Origin: Bacillus sp. EB600
GTDB taxonomy: Bacteria; Bacillota; Bacilli; Bacillales; Cytobacillaceae
Assembly (NCBI RefSeq): GCF_024494385.1
Contig: NZ_JAEVLT010000003.1
Span: forward strand, 124,001 to 188,000
DNA: 64,000 nt
Reading direction: 5' to 3'
Positions 45,668 to 54,124 of this stretch are shown here, piece after piece. The notes beneath the pieces were generated by a model. The model worked only from the letters and a program-made list of their open reading frames with translations. It searched no databases and was not told the DNA's origin. Each line of letters begins with the position of its first letter. The first letter of the stretch is position 1. The position numbers were made by a program, and so were the translations under genes.

Positions 45668-47134
45668 ATGGGAAAAGCAACAGGTTTTATGGAATATGCC
45701 CGCGAAAAAGCGGAAGAACGGCATGCCCTTAAACGCCTTAACGACTGGAAAGAGTATAAGCTTCCTTTCTCTGCTGAAAAAATAAGCAAACAGGGGGCCC
45801 GCTGCATGGATTGCGGTACACCCTTCTGCCACATCGGGATGGAGATTCAAGGGGCAACATCAGGTTGTCCGATTCACAACCTGATCCCGGAGTGGAATGA
45901 TTTGGTCTACCGCGGCCGCTGGAAGGAAGCACTTGACCGACTAATGAAAACGAATAATTTCCCTGAATTTACAGGAAGAGTTTGTCCGGCTCCGTGTGAA
46001 GGCTCATGTACCTTGGCGATTTCTGATCCTGCGGTTACGATCAAAAACATAGAGCAAGCGATCATTGATAAAGGCTTTGAAGAAGGCTGGATCACGCCGC
46101 GGGTTCCTTCATCACGGACGGGTAAGAAGGTAGCGGTGATCGGTTCCGGTCCAGCCGGTCTGGCTGCCGCTGATCAGCTTAACCAAGCCGGCCACTCGGT
46201 AACGGTATTTGAGCGTGCCGACCGGCCCGGAGGATTACTGATGTATGGAATTCCTAACATGAAGCTGGAAAAAGAAGTCGTTGAGCGCCGGGTTCGTTTA
46301 TTGGCACAAGAAGGAATCGACTTTGTCACCAATACAGAAGTCGGCAAGGATATCACAGCTGTTGAGCTTCAAGCTCAGTTCGATGCAGTGATCCTTTGTA
46401 CAGGTGCGCAAAAGCAGCGTGATTTGGTGCTCGAAGGCCGTGAAGCAAACGGGGTTCACTTTGCAATGGATTATTTGACCAAATCGACCAAAAGTCTATT
46501 AGACTCTAATTTTGAGGATGGTCAGTTTATTAATGCCGAGGACAAGGACGTCATCGTCATTGGCGGCGGGGACACAGGCGCAGACTGCGTGGCTACTGCA
46601 CTTCGTCAAAAATGCCGCAGCGTTGTACAATTCGGTAAACATCCGCAATTGCCGGCTGAACGTACTGCTGACAATATGTGGCCAGCTAATCCAAATGTTT
46701 TTACAATGGATTATGCCTATAAGGAAGCAAAAGCTTCGTTTGGGGAAGATCCGCGCCAATACTCGATTCAAACGAAAAAAGTCGTTGCGGATGAGAATGG
46801 AAAGGTAAAAGAGCTTCACACCATTGAAATGGAGAAACTATGGGATGATAAAGGCTGTTACTATTATAAAGAAATCCCAGGCACTGAAAAAGTGTGGCCG
46901 GCGCAATTTGTGTTCATCGCGATCGGTTTTGAGGGAACAGAGCAGCCGCTGCTAAGCCAATTCGGTGTGAATACCGTGGGGCAAAAGGTTGACGCTGCAT
47001 ACGGAGAGTTCAAAACAAACGTCGAAGGTGTATTCGCTGCAGGTGATGCCAGACGAGGCCAAAGCCTAATCGTCTGGGCCATTAACGAGGGGCGCGAAGT
47101 TGCACGGGAAGTTGATAACTATTTGATGGCGTAA
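45668..47134 (+). CDS. gltB: Glutamate synthase, small (NADPH) subunit
   Basis: A 488-residue GOGAT beta subunit that passes electrons from NADPH through FAD and two 4Fe-4S clusters to GltA. N-terminal cluster cysteines are CMDCGTPFCH, GCPIHNLIPEWND and CPAPCEGSCTL. The FAD fold is VAVIGSGPAGLAAADQL and the NADPH fold is VIVIGGGDTGADC. It starts 16 bases after gltA with AAAGGGGAGAGG upstream. Symbol follows B. subtilis usage (gltD in E. coli). A terminator follows. Confidence 0.96.
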   Translation: MGKATGFMEYAREKAEERHALKRLNDWKEYKLPFSAEKISKQGARCMDCGTPFCHIGMEIQGATSGCPIHNLIPEWNDLVYRGRWKEALDRLMKTNNFPEFTGRVCPAPCEGSCTLAISDPAVTIKNIEQAIIDKGFEEGWITPRVPSSRTGKKVAVIGSGPAGLAAADQLNQAGHSVTVFERADRPGGLLMYGIPNMKLEKEVVERRVRLLAQEGIDFVTNTEVGKDITAVELQAQFDAVILCTGAQKQRDLVLEGREANGVHFAMDYLTKSTKSLLDSNFEDGQFINAEDKDVIVIGGGDTGADCVATALRQKCRSVVQFGKHPQLPAERTADNMWPANPNVFTMDYAYKEAKASFGEDPRQYSIQTKKVVADENGKVKELHTIEMEKLWDDKGCYYYKEIPGTEKVWPAQFVFIAIGFEGTEQPLLSQFGVNTVGQKVDAAYGEFKTNVEGVFAAGDARRGQSLIVWAINEGREVAREVDNYLMA

Positions 47135-47140
47135 TGATAG

Positions 47141-47176
47141 GAGGAGAGCAATCATGAATGATCGCTCTCCTTTTTA
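47141..47176 (+). terminator. Rho-independent terminator of gltAB
   Basis: GGAGAGC (47143-47149) pairs with GCTCTCC (47164-47170), extended by ATCAT/ATGAT, followed by TTTTT. Confidence 0.85.
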
Positions 47177-47251
47177 AATTACCTTTTTTTAGATGTGCTG
47201 TGCAAAGATTGCTGCTTTGGATATCGCTTGATCTGCATCGGCTACATTAAG

Positions 47252-47372
47252 GTTTGGCGCAATTATCATCTAGTTTGGCGAAATAAAATTAATTTTGGCG
47301 AAATCATTATAAAAATTGGCGAAATAAATTTAAAAACGGCGCAATTATGAGTGAAGTTGGCGCAATTCAGTT
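47252..47372. repeat. Phased array E: TTGGCG(C/A)AAT word, period 20.5 bp
   Basis: GGCG starts at 47256, 47277, 47297, 47318, 47338 and 47359: steps 21, 20, 21, 20, 21. The conserved part is TTGGCG followed by AAAT or CAAT; spacers are AT-rich and variable. It lies between the gltB terminator and the CBS-protein gene, both on the plus strand. Confidence 0.92.
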
Positions 47373-47533
47373 AAATCAGGATGATTCCATGAATGGGTAT
47401 GGTACTATTGGTCCAAAGTTCTCTTTATAATCGAAAATATTGTATAATTTTTACATAGGAAACCTAGTGGCCATTAAGGCTAATTAAAGATTACTAGTAA
47501 GCATGTTTACTAGATACGGAGGTTCACAGAATC

Positions 47534-48256
47534 GTGGCGAAAGCACTGGAAACACAATTATCAGAACGTTTTGAGGTAGCTTTTAATCAAATACATAACT
47601 GGCTGCAAGAAAATATAAAAAACGCCGGAACGGACCGGTTTGCGGAATTACTGCGGCTAGGATTTCCGGTTCATTCAATCATTCGCAAGCATTATCATGA
47701 TTTAAAGATATTTGGGCGATTAAGAAATTCAATCGTTCATGACAAGATTGAATTAGGGTTTTACATTGCCGAGCCGCATACGCGTGTCGTCAGCCTAATC
47801 GAGAATATTGCTTCAAAGTTGGTTCAGCCAAGGGAAGCCCTCTCGATTGCGACGAAGCCTGTTTTTTACTACTACGAGGATGCAAAATTAAAAGATATTT
47901 TAACTGTTATAAATAAACGGTCTTATTCAATTTTTCCGATTTATGACGGGAACGGATATAAATGGCCGTTAACAGCAGATTGTATTATTAAATGGTTTGC
48001 TGAGAATATGGTGGAAAGTGTCATCCAACTAGAAGATGTAACGGTCAAGGATCTCTTTCCTTTGAAGAGGTCCACTCCGATTGAATTTGTTAGGAAAAAT
48101 GTAGACATGTTTGAGATTGAAGAAATTTTTGGAGAATACCATGTGAAAAATCAAAAACTTGAAGCGGTGATCGTTACCGAAACAGGCAAGCAAAGCGAAA
48201 AACCATTAGGAATCATAACATCCTGGGATCTTGTTGAAATTGATGTCTTAGACTAG
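47534..48256 (+). CDS. CBS-domain protein
   Basis: A 240-residue cytosolic protein. A ~90-residue helical N-terminal region (ERFEVAFNQIHNWLQENIKN, GRLRNSIVHDK) precedes two CBS-like repeats (~105-165 and ~170-238; KLKDILTVINKRSYSIFPIY and PLGIITSWDLVEID). CBS pairs bind adenine nucleotides and act as sensors; the partner is unknown. The start is GTG 47534 with GGAGG 10 bases upstream. Adjacent genes do not suggest a role. Confidence 0.75.
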   Translation: MAKALETQLSERFEVAFNQIHNWLQENIKNAGTDRFAELLRLGFPVHSIIRKHYHDLKIFGRLRNSIVHDKIELGFYIAEPHTRVVSLIENIASKLVQPREALSIATKPVFYYYEDAKLKDILTVINKRSYSIFPIYDGNGYKWPLTADCIIKWFAENMVESVIQLEDVTVKDLFPLKRSTPIEFVRKNVDMFEIEEIFGEYHVKNQKLEAVIVTETGKQSEKPLGIITSWDLVEIDVLD

Positions 48257-48477
48257 AATTCGAATGTTGTGAGATTTTGACGGTGAAGGAAGAGCCAGCG
48301 AGGGTAGCAAAAGAACGATCCAGCCTCCTTTTGTAGAATCAGGTACGCCATTTGGAAAAATTCAATCCGAATGTCGGAAAATATTGGTTGCGAACATTTG
48401 TTCTTTGTTTTATAATCTTAACTGTGGGTAATAATAGCAAGTATGCAAAATAGTAATGACCTTAGGAGCTGATTAAG

Positions 48478-48906
48478 ATGACATTAAAATTAATTCCCTA
48501 CTTCGTGATGAATGGCAACGCAAAGGAAGCAATCCAATTTTACGAAAAAGCATTAGGTGCTCAAGTTCTCTTTATGCAATCTTTCGGAGAAATGCCGGAA
48601 AATCCAGAATTTCCATTACCCGCAGAAGCAAAGGACCTTGTTTCGCACGCGTCAATAAAAGTTGGTGAAACGGACCTTATGTTTTCTGATACATTTCCGG
48701 GTCAATCAGTTCAAAGTGGAAATCAAGTAACAATCTGTATTACAACGGATAACGCTGATCAAGCACGTCAAATGTTTACTGCACTGCAGGATGGCGGTCA
48801 AGTAACCATGCCTCTTCAGGAAACTTTTTTCAGCCCAGCTTATGGAAATGTAACAGACAAGTTCGGCATAAGCTTCCAAGTATTCACTGAAGGCAAACAA
48901 CACTAA
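48478..48906 (+). CDS. VOC/PhnB-like protein (glyoxalase-bleomycin resistance fold)
   Basis: A 142-residue protein of the vicinal-oxygen-chelate superfamily, PhnB/YjdN branch. LIPYFVMNGNAKEAIQFYEK and ALGAQVLFMQSFGEMP begin the first module; VTICITTDNADQARQMFTAL and FFSPAYGNVTDKFGISFQV form the second. Such proteins often lack a known substrate. TTAGGAGCTG is 8-10 bases before the ATG. Confidence 0.85.
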   Translation: MTLKLIPYFVMNGNAKEAIQFYEKALGAQVLFMQSFGEMPENPEFPLPAEAKDLVSHASIKVGETDLMFSDTFPGQSVQSGNQVTICITTDNADQARQMFTALQDGGQVTMPLQETFFSPAYGNVTDKFGISFQVFTEGKQH

Positions 48907-49023
48907 TTCATACGGCTGTCCCGCTTGCCCTTAGGCATTGGATTGGTTCAATTAACTTGAATTAAGATTAATGGTCCCTGGAACACCCATACAACCTTAC
49001 GATATACATACGGAATCAGCAGT

Positions 49024-49071
49024 AAAACGGCACGGTTCGCATCACTTGCAACAGTGCCGTTCTCCTTTTTT
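49024..49071 (+). terminator. Rho-independent terminator after the VOC gene
   Basis: AACGGCAC (49026-49033) pairs with GTGCCGTT (49052-49059 region), followed by CTCCTTTTTT. Confidence 0.75.
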
Positions 49072-49096
49072 AAAAAAATTGAAGCCCACTAACAAG

Positions 49097-49136
49097 AAGT
49101 GTCCCAAATAACTTACTTTGGGACACTTTCTTGTTT
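49097..49136 (-). terminator. Hairpin terminator for the molybdopterin oxidoreductase gene
   Basis: AAGTGTCCCAAA (49097-49108) pairs perfectly with TTTGGGACACTT (49117-49128). It lies just downstream of the minus-strand gene that ends at 49141. Confidence 0.8.
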
Positions 49137-49140
49137 ATTT

Positions 49141-51186
49141 TTAGACCTTTTTCTCAATCTGCACACGCCCTGAAAAAAATGTAGCACCATTGCCCATATC
49201 AGCCACTCGATCAGGAGTAAGTGAATTCACCAAAACATTTCCAGATGAATGGAACCCGCTAGAATTCCCCCAAAGTCCTTGGGTGACGACTACGCCTTGG
49301 AGGACTTTATCACCCACTGACACTTTAAACTCGCATTGGCCGCGGTTGTTCCAGACACGGACAAGATCCCCATCTTCGATCCCGAGGGATTCGGCATCTT
49401 CATGATTCATGTGCAGTAGTAGCTCTTTTTCAAACTTTTGGTGTTTTTCGTTGTTGGAAAAAGTAGAGTTTAAGAAATGCTGATTGGGACCAGGCACGAA
49501 CAAAAATGGGAAATCAGCATCGTCTACTAATGGTATATAGGTAGCAAGGGGAGGGTAGCCATCTACTTTCATTTTTTCAGAATATAACTCTATTTTTCCA
49601 CTTGGCGTTGAGAGCATTCCAGGGAACAATGGCTTTACCTCCGCTTTTATATAGTGCTGGCTCACTAAGGCTTCATACTCAATTCCGTCTAAATTCGGAT
49701 AATCAAGCGCTCCTGCAATCATTTCTGCTTCTGACTCTTGAAAGCAGGCATCCTTAAAGCCCATTGCTTCGGCAAGCAAGCGGAAGACGTCAACATTTGA
49801 TTTGGATTCCCCGTATTTTTCAATAACAGGCTGCTGAATTTGGATGTAGTGGTGCCAATAAGACGTGTAAAAGTCCGTGTTTTCAAATGCTGATGCTGCA
49901 GGTAAAACAATATCTGCATACTTCGCGGTCTCAGTAAGAAACAAATCATGGACAACCGTAAATAAATCATCCCGGTCCAGACCTTTTCGGACTTTATTAC
50001 CATCAGGCGCCACGACAGCAGGATTTGTGCTATAAACATATAAGGACTTTATCGGAGGATCCATCGTCAGTAAAGCATTTCCAAGCAGGTTCATGTTAAT
50101 CACACGTGTATTCTTCTTTTGCAGCAGATCCGGCCTCTGCAGGTAGCTGCTATTACAATCTAAATAACCACCATTTCCTTTAATGGCGCCGCCGCCTTTT
50201 ACCAGCCATTGTCCCGTTAAGGCCGGAAGACAGGAAATCGTGCGAATACACATGCCGCCATTATCATGATGCTGCGGTCCGTTTCCAATTCGGATGAAAG
50301 AAGGAGAAGTAGTACCATACATACGTGCCAGTTTATAAATATCATCCACCGGCACACCGGTTATTCCGGAAACCGTCAGAGGATCGTACTGGACAACATG
50401 TTCACGCAGCTCTTCGTGTCCGACTGTATATTTTTGCAAAAAAGAAGTATTCACCATGTTTTCTGAAAAAAGAATGTGCATGATCCCTAAGGCGAGAGCG
50501 CTGTCTGTTCCAGGCATAATTGGAATGAACCAATCCGCAAAACGGGCGGTTTGATTTTTGTGGACGTCTATGACAATGATTTTTGCGCCATTTTTCCGCG
50601 CCTGTTGGGCAAGTGCAACTTGATGCATGTTCGTACTAACGGCATTAATTCCCCAAAAAATAATTAGTTTGGAATGAATCGTATCTTCCGGGTCAATGCC
50701 GAAGCTGCCGCCCATCGTATACTTATAGCCAACCGACCCCGCTGAACTGCATATGGATCGATCAAGCCTTGAAGCACCCAAGCGATGAAAAAAACGGCGG
50801 TCCATGCCCTCGGCACTAAGCCTGCCCATGTTTCCATAAAAGCTGTAGGGAAGAATGCTCTCCGGTCCATCTGTCTGCAGGAGCTGTTTCCATCGGGAAG
50901 AAATCGTATTGATCGCTTCCTCCCAGCTTATTCGCTCAAATTCCCCGGAACCTTTTGCTCCGACCCGTTTCAGTGGATATTTCAAGCGCTTATTATCATA
51001 GATTCGATCGGTCATGTGCCTTACCTTATTGCAAATATGTCCCTTGGTTACAGGATGATTGGGGTCTCCTTCAATTTTCACGATTTTTCCTTCTTGTTTA
51101 TGAACGAGCAAGCCGCATTGATCGGGACAATCAAGTGAGCAAACAGAATGAAATACACCATTTTGCTGGTTTACTAAAGAGGACAT
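49141..51186 (-). CDS. Molybdopterin-dependent oxidoreductase (DMSO reductase superfamily)
   Basis: A 681-residue catalytic subunit like B. subtilis YyaE/YoaE. The N-terminal 4Fe-4S ligands are CSLDCPDQCGLL and GHICNK. The molybdopterin domains follow (SWEEAINTIS, IIFWGINAVSTNMHQ, SLYVYSTNPAVVAPDG), with the C-terminal cofactor-binding barrel (LLLHMNHEDAESLGIEDGDL). DRSICSSAGSVGYK is where the metal ligand is expected. No Tat signal is seen, so it should be cytosolic. Substrate unknown, and no Fe-S or membrane partner is adjacent. The ATG is preceded by GAAAGGAGTCAGCTT. Confidence 0.9.
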   Translation of the reverse strand: MSSLVNQQNGVFHSVCSLDCPDQCGLLVHKQEGKIVKIEGDPNHPVTKGHICNKVRHMTDRIYDNKRLKYPLKRVGAKGSGEFERISWEEAINTISSRWKQLLQTDGPESILPYSFYGNMGRLSAEGMDRRFFHRLGASRLDRSICSSAGSVGYKYTMGGSFGIDPEDTIHSKLIIFWGINAVSTNMHQVALAQQARKNGAKIIVIDVHKNQTARFADWFIPIMPGTDSALALGIMHILFSENMVNTSFLQKYTVGHEELREHVVQYDPLTVSGITGVPVDDIYKLARMYGTTSPSFIRIGNGPQHHDNGGMCIRTISCLPALTGQWLVKGGGAIKGNGGYLDCNSSYLQRPDLLQKKNTRVINMNLLGNALLTMDPPIKSLYVYSTNPAVVAPDGNKVRKGLDRDDLFTVVHDLFLTETAKYADIVLPAASAFENTDFYTSYWHHYIQIQQPVIEKYGESKSNVDVFRLLAEAMGFKDACFQESEAEMIAGALDYPNLDGIEYEALVSQHYIKAEVKPLFPGMLSTPSGKIELYSEKMKVDGYPPLATYIPLVDDADFPFLFVPGPNQHFLNSTFSNNEKHQKFEKELLLHMNHEDAESLGIEDGDLVRVWNNRGQCEFKVSVGDKVLQGVVVTQGLWGNSSGFHSSGNVLVNSLTPDRVADMGNGATFFSGRVQIEKKV

Positions 51187-51605
51187 AAGCTGACTCCTTT
51201 CACTGTAGGTATAATAAGTACATCTTGTGGATAAATTTTCAAGATTTTGTTATAAAATGAACAAAGTGGTTCCGGTTGATCACTATATGATAGATTCTAA
51301 GATTTATCATGCATTGGATCAAATATAATATTCTATCGAGGAAAAGTCGCTTGAAAAGGCCAAATTCTTCTTTAGCAGGTATATGGTAGTAATAGAAGGT
51401 AATCAAAAAATACATTCGATTAAAAAGAGCTGGCGCTGAAATAGGGGGAGAAAATGGAACTGGAGGGAGAATTCCTATTCTAAAACCTAACCTTATTGAA
51501 ATAAAAAATTACTATATCCTTGTGGGGGAGTGATTAAATGAATCGCCTGTTGCTATGTTCCAAAAAAAGGTCCTTAGCCAATCGTTCCCCCAAAACTCCT
51601 CGCTT
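51187..51605. other. Gene-free stretch
   Basis: AT-rich, with short broken frames. I see no repeat, RNA structure or recognisable remnant. Confidence 0.4.
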
Positions 51606-51776
51606 CTAAAAGTCAAATTTCTGCACGAAATTACATTCTGAACAAGCTCTGCCAACAAGCTTCTTTGTTTCGGCATCCTCATAGTATATCTCATCAAACC
51701 CACAGATCTCGCACTCAACTACATGAAATACTCTGCGAATACCAAGAACGGCATCTAATAGATTCTCAAAATACAT
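51606..51776 (-). CDS. Small CxxC protein (zinc-ribbon-like)
   Basis: A 56-residue protein, MYFENLLDAVLGIRRVFHVV and onward, with CEIC and CSEC pairs ~20 residues apart and an acidic segment between (DEIYYEDAETKK), the usual form of a single zinc ribbon. AGGAGTGGCTGATC before the ATG at 51776 is a good ribosome binding site. The overlapping 68-codon frame at 51512-51718 is a shadow. Function unknown. Confidence 0.68.
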   Translation of the reverse strand: MYFENLLDAVLGIRRVFHVVECEICGFDEIYYEDAETKKLVGRACSECNFVQKFDF

Positions 51777-51926
51777 GATCAGCCACTCCTAACTCTTCTA
51801 GTTTCTAAACTAAAATATAATAGAAAATAGATGCGGAGAAGGCCGAACACTGTCGTCTCGTGCTTTAAAGTTTACGACAAATTTCATGTCTTCCTTAAAT
51901 TTTCTTTGATTGAAATAATAATCTTT

Positions 51927-51991
51927 TCAATGTGGGAGGATACCAAAAAGCGCCTATTAGAATTTGCAGAAAAAAACCAGCTCTAGTTTAA
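51927..51991 (+). pseudogene. 3' ghost of a second malic-enzyme gene
   Basis: Read with two single-base shifts, it gives NV-EDTKKRLLEFAEK-KPALV and stop, nearly the same as the last residues of the malic enzyme at 32246-33493 (NVEDIKKRLLAFAEQKQPALV region). A terminator hairpin follows at the expected distance. Only ~20 codons remain. Confidence 0.65.
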
Positions 51992-52003
51992 GTTGAATTA
52001 CAC

Positions 52004-52040
52004 AAAAATGGATGGCGCAAAGGCACCATCCATTTTTGCA
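52004..52040 (+). terminator. Rho-independent terminator after the malic-enzyme ghost
   Basis: AAAATGGATGG pairs with CCATCCATTTTT around GCGCAAAGGCA; T run at the end. It has outlived its gene. Confidence 0.8.
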
Positions 52041-52207
52041 TTTTTAGATTCTTTTAAAAAAAATACCTCCCACCGGGCCGAAAAATAGAGCTGCAATGAG
52101 TGCAGGGATATCGCTAAAATCGACTAATAGAAAACCTGGAAATGACGGTATTGGGAAATTGAATAAGATACTACTTAGCATTGCATAGATACAGTTACTT
52201 TTACCTT

Positions 52208-53197
52208 TTAAAATTGGCTGTCAGCCGAAAAGCGGCCAGTAACAAATTGAATGTTTTTCATACCTCCACCTGCTATCACTAAGGAGTGGGTAAGCAAGGA
52301 GCCTTGGTTACTTTTTTGAATACCCTTTAACAGCATTCCATCGGTAATCGCTGTAGCTACAAAAAAGCAATCATCGGTTTTGACAATTTCATCCATCGTT
52401 AGCGCTTTATCGGGGTTTGAAATCCCCATCTTTAAACAGCGATCAAATTCTGCTTGATTTTGCGGCATCAACTTTGCCTGAAAGTCGCCACCCAAACACT
52501 TTAAGGCAGCCGCAGTAATGACACCTTCTGGCGCGCCGCCCGTTCCAACTAATAAATCAATGTCGATTTCATCAAAAGCCGTTGCAATCGCTCCGGTAAT
52601 ATCCACATCAGAAAAAAGCTTCACACTGGCACCTGCTTGAATGACCTCCTGGATCAATTCCTCGTGGCGGGGCCGTTCCTGGATCATCACGGTTAGTTCA
52701 TTAACCTGTTTACCGAGCGCGTTTGCGACTGCTTTCATATTATCGGAAAGTGATAATTCAATATCGATGCTGCCTTTTGCCTTTGGACCGACAGCAATTT
52801 TTTTCATATACATATCTGGGGCATGCAACAAGCTTCCTTGGCTGGCTACCGCGATAACGGTTAGCGAACGACCTTTGCCTTTTGCCATTAAGGTTGTGCC
52901 TTCGACAGGGTCAACGGCAATATCAACATGAGGACCTTGGCCTGTTCCAAGCTTTTCATCGATATAGAGCATAGGAGCCTCATCCATTTCGCCTTCTCCG
53001 ATGACAATCACCCCGGACATATCGATCAGGTTCATGCGATTGCGCATGGCTTCCGTCCCGGCCCCGTCAGCCTCTATTTTATCTCCGCGGCCAATCCAAG
53101 GATAGCAGGCAATGGCTGCTTGCTGGGAGACAGCGAGAAATTCCATTACTAAACGCTGTGTGCAGATGGTCTCAACTAGTTTGCTATTCGATCGCAT
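52208..53197 (-). CDS. glpX: Class II fructose-1,6-bisphosphatase
   Basis: A 329-residue GlpX-type phosphatase of gluconeogenesis that removes the 1-phosphate of fructose-1,6-bisphosphate. The Li+-sensitive phosphatase motifs are IGEGEMDEAPML and DIAVDPVEGTTLMAKG; the substrate region is LLVGTGGAPEGVITAAALKC. AGGAGGG lies 8 bases before the chosen ATG at 53197; the longer frame is not needed. Fits the gluconeogenic, malate-using theme of the window, though it is unlinked to those genes. Confidence 0.93.
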   Translation of the reverse strand: MRSNSKLVETICTQRLVMEFLAVSQQAAIACYPWIGRGDKIEADGAGTEAMRNRMNLIDMSGVIVIGEGEMDEAPMLYIDEKLGTGQGPHVDIAVDPVEGTTLMAKGKGRSLTVIAVASQGSLLHAPDMYMKKIAVGPKAKGSIDIELSLSDNMKAVANALGKQVNELTVMIQERPRHEELIQEVIQAGASVKLFSDVDITGAIATAFDEIDIDLLVGTGGAPEGVITAAALKCLGGDFQAKLMPQNQAEFDRCLKMGISNPDKALTMDEIVKTDDCFFVATAITDGMLLKGIQKSNQGSLLTHSLVIAGGGMKNIQFVTGRFSADSQF

Positions 53198-53344
53198 ATT
53201 CATTTCCCTCCTATTAAAAATTAAAGGTAACATACCCAACGGAAAATTGTGATTAATCTGCTGATTCTACACAAAATATATAAATCTTTGTAAATGAATG
53301 CGATTTCAAAAAGGAAGATTAATGTAATTTAACAGTAAATGGAA

Positions 53345-53572
53345 AAATGCTCATAACTTAATCAAAATGGTTCATAACGAGTGTAAAATGGTTCATAAGC
53401 CAAGTGAAATGGTTCATAACGTGCGAAAAATGGTTCATAAGCCAAACGAAATGGGTTATAACGTGCGAAAAATGGTTCATAAGCCAAACGAAATGGGTTA
53501 TAACGTGCGAAAAATGGTTCATAAGCCAAATGAAATGGGTTATAACATTGTCAAAATGGTCCATATCGAAGT
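53345..53572. repeat. Phased array F: ATGGTTCATAA word, period exactly 21 bp
   Basis: The TCATAA core (or TTATAA/CCATAT variants) starts at 53351 and every 21 bases to 53561, 11 units. Spacers alternate between AGCCAAACGAA and ACGTGCGAAAA types, giving a higher-order 42-bp period. Long frames on both strands (68 and 70 codons) arise from the period and are not called. It lies between divergent starts: glpX (minus) and a small plus-strand ORF. Confidence 0.95.
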
Positions 53573-53801
53573 ATGCTAATTAGAAAATGTAAGAATGATA
53601 GCAAAAAGTAGATAGTACTATAGTTGGGAAAATTTTTTAGAGAGTAAGAAGGATTTTGATTAAATTAATAGAATATTTATAATAATCAGGAATCTAAACT
53701 ATTTTGCTAATTTCATAAACATATAGGAAAGCACAAGAAAATGGTAGGAATGGGAGTTCTTCTTTGCCACGGATATTTTATTTCATAAAGGAGGGCATTC
53801 A
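53573..53801. other. Gap between array F and the small ORF
   Basis: AT-rich, with no frame. AAAGGAGG at 53787-53794 is the ribosome binding site of the next ORF. Confidence 0.4.
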
Positions 53802-53972
53802 ATGCAAAATGTAAAACGGACAGGAATTTACCAAAACTCTGGAAAGAATCGTTGGGAATTCTGGTATGTAGGTTCAAGTCATTTAAAGGTGCTGGTATCA
53901 TGGCTCAGTTGGACGGCTTCAAAGCAATACGATGAGTGGGAAAGAAATTGTTACCTTAAACACGACGCTTAA
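53802..53972 (+). CDS. Small hypothetical protein (56 residues)
   Basis: MQNVKRTGIYQNSGKNRWEF and onward, Trp-rich (six Trp) with a short hydrophobic stretch LKVLVSWLSW. AAAGGAGG 7 bases before the ATG and a perfect terminator 10 bases after the stop support a real gene. I do not recognise it. Confidence 0.65.
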   Translation: MQNVKRTGIYQNSGKNRWEFWYVGSSHLKVLVSWLSWTASKQYDEWERNCYLKHDA

Positions 53973-53981
53973 AGATTATAC

Positions 53982-54018
53982 AAAAAACGGAGAAAAGGTG
54001 ATTTCTCCGTTTTTTTAG
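53982..54018 (+). terminator. Rho-independent terminator after the 56-residue ORF
   Basis: AAAAAACGGAGAAA pairs with TTTCTCCGTTTTTT around AGGTGA. Perfect 14-bp stem ending in T. Confidence 0.9.
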
Positions 54019-54124
54019 TCGAATTTTTTATAAAAAAAACCGCCAAATAATGTAGTCTTAGGGTAGCATTCTGTTTTATACTATGTCAGAGTGGTTTATG
54101 TTTGAAAGAAAGGTGAAAAGAAAA

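Noticed and set aside
53358-53579. 68- and 70-codon frames on both strands of array F
   Set aside because: Same reason: both strands stay open because of the 21-bp period, and neither has a start signal.
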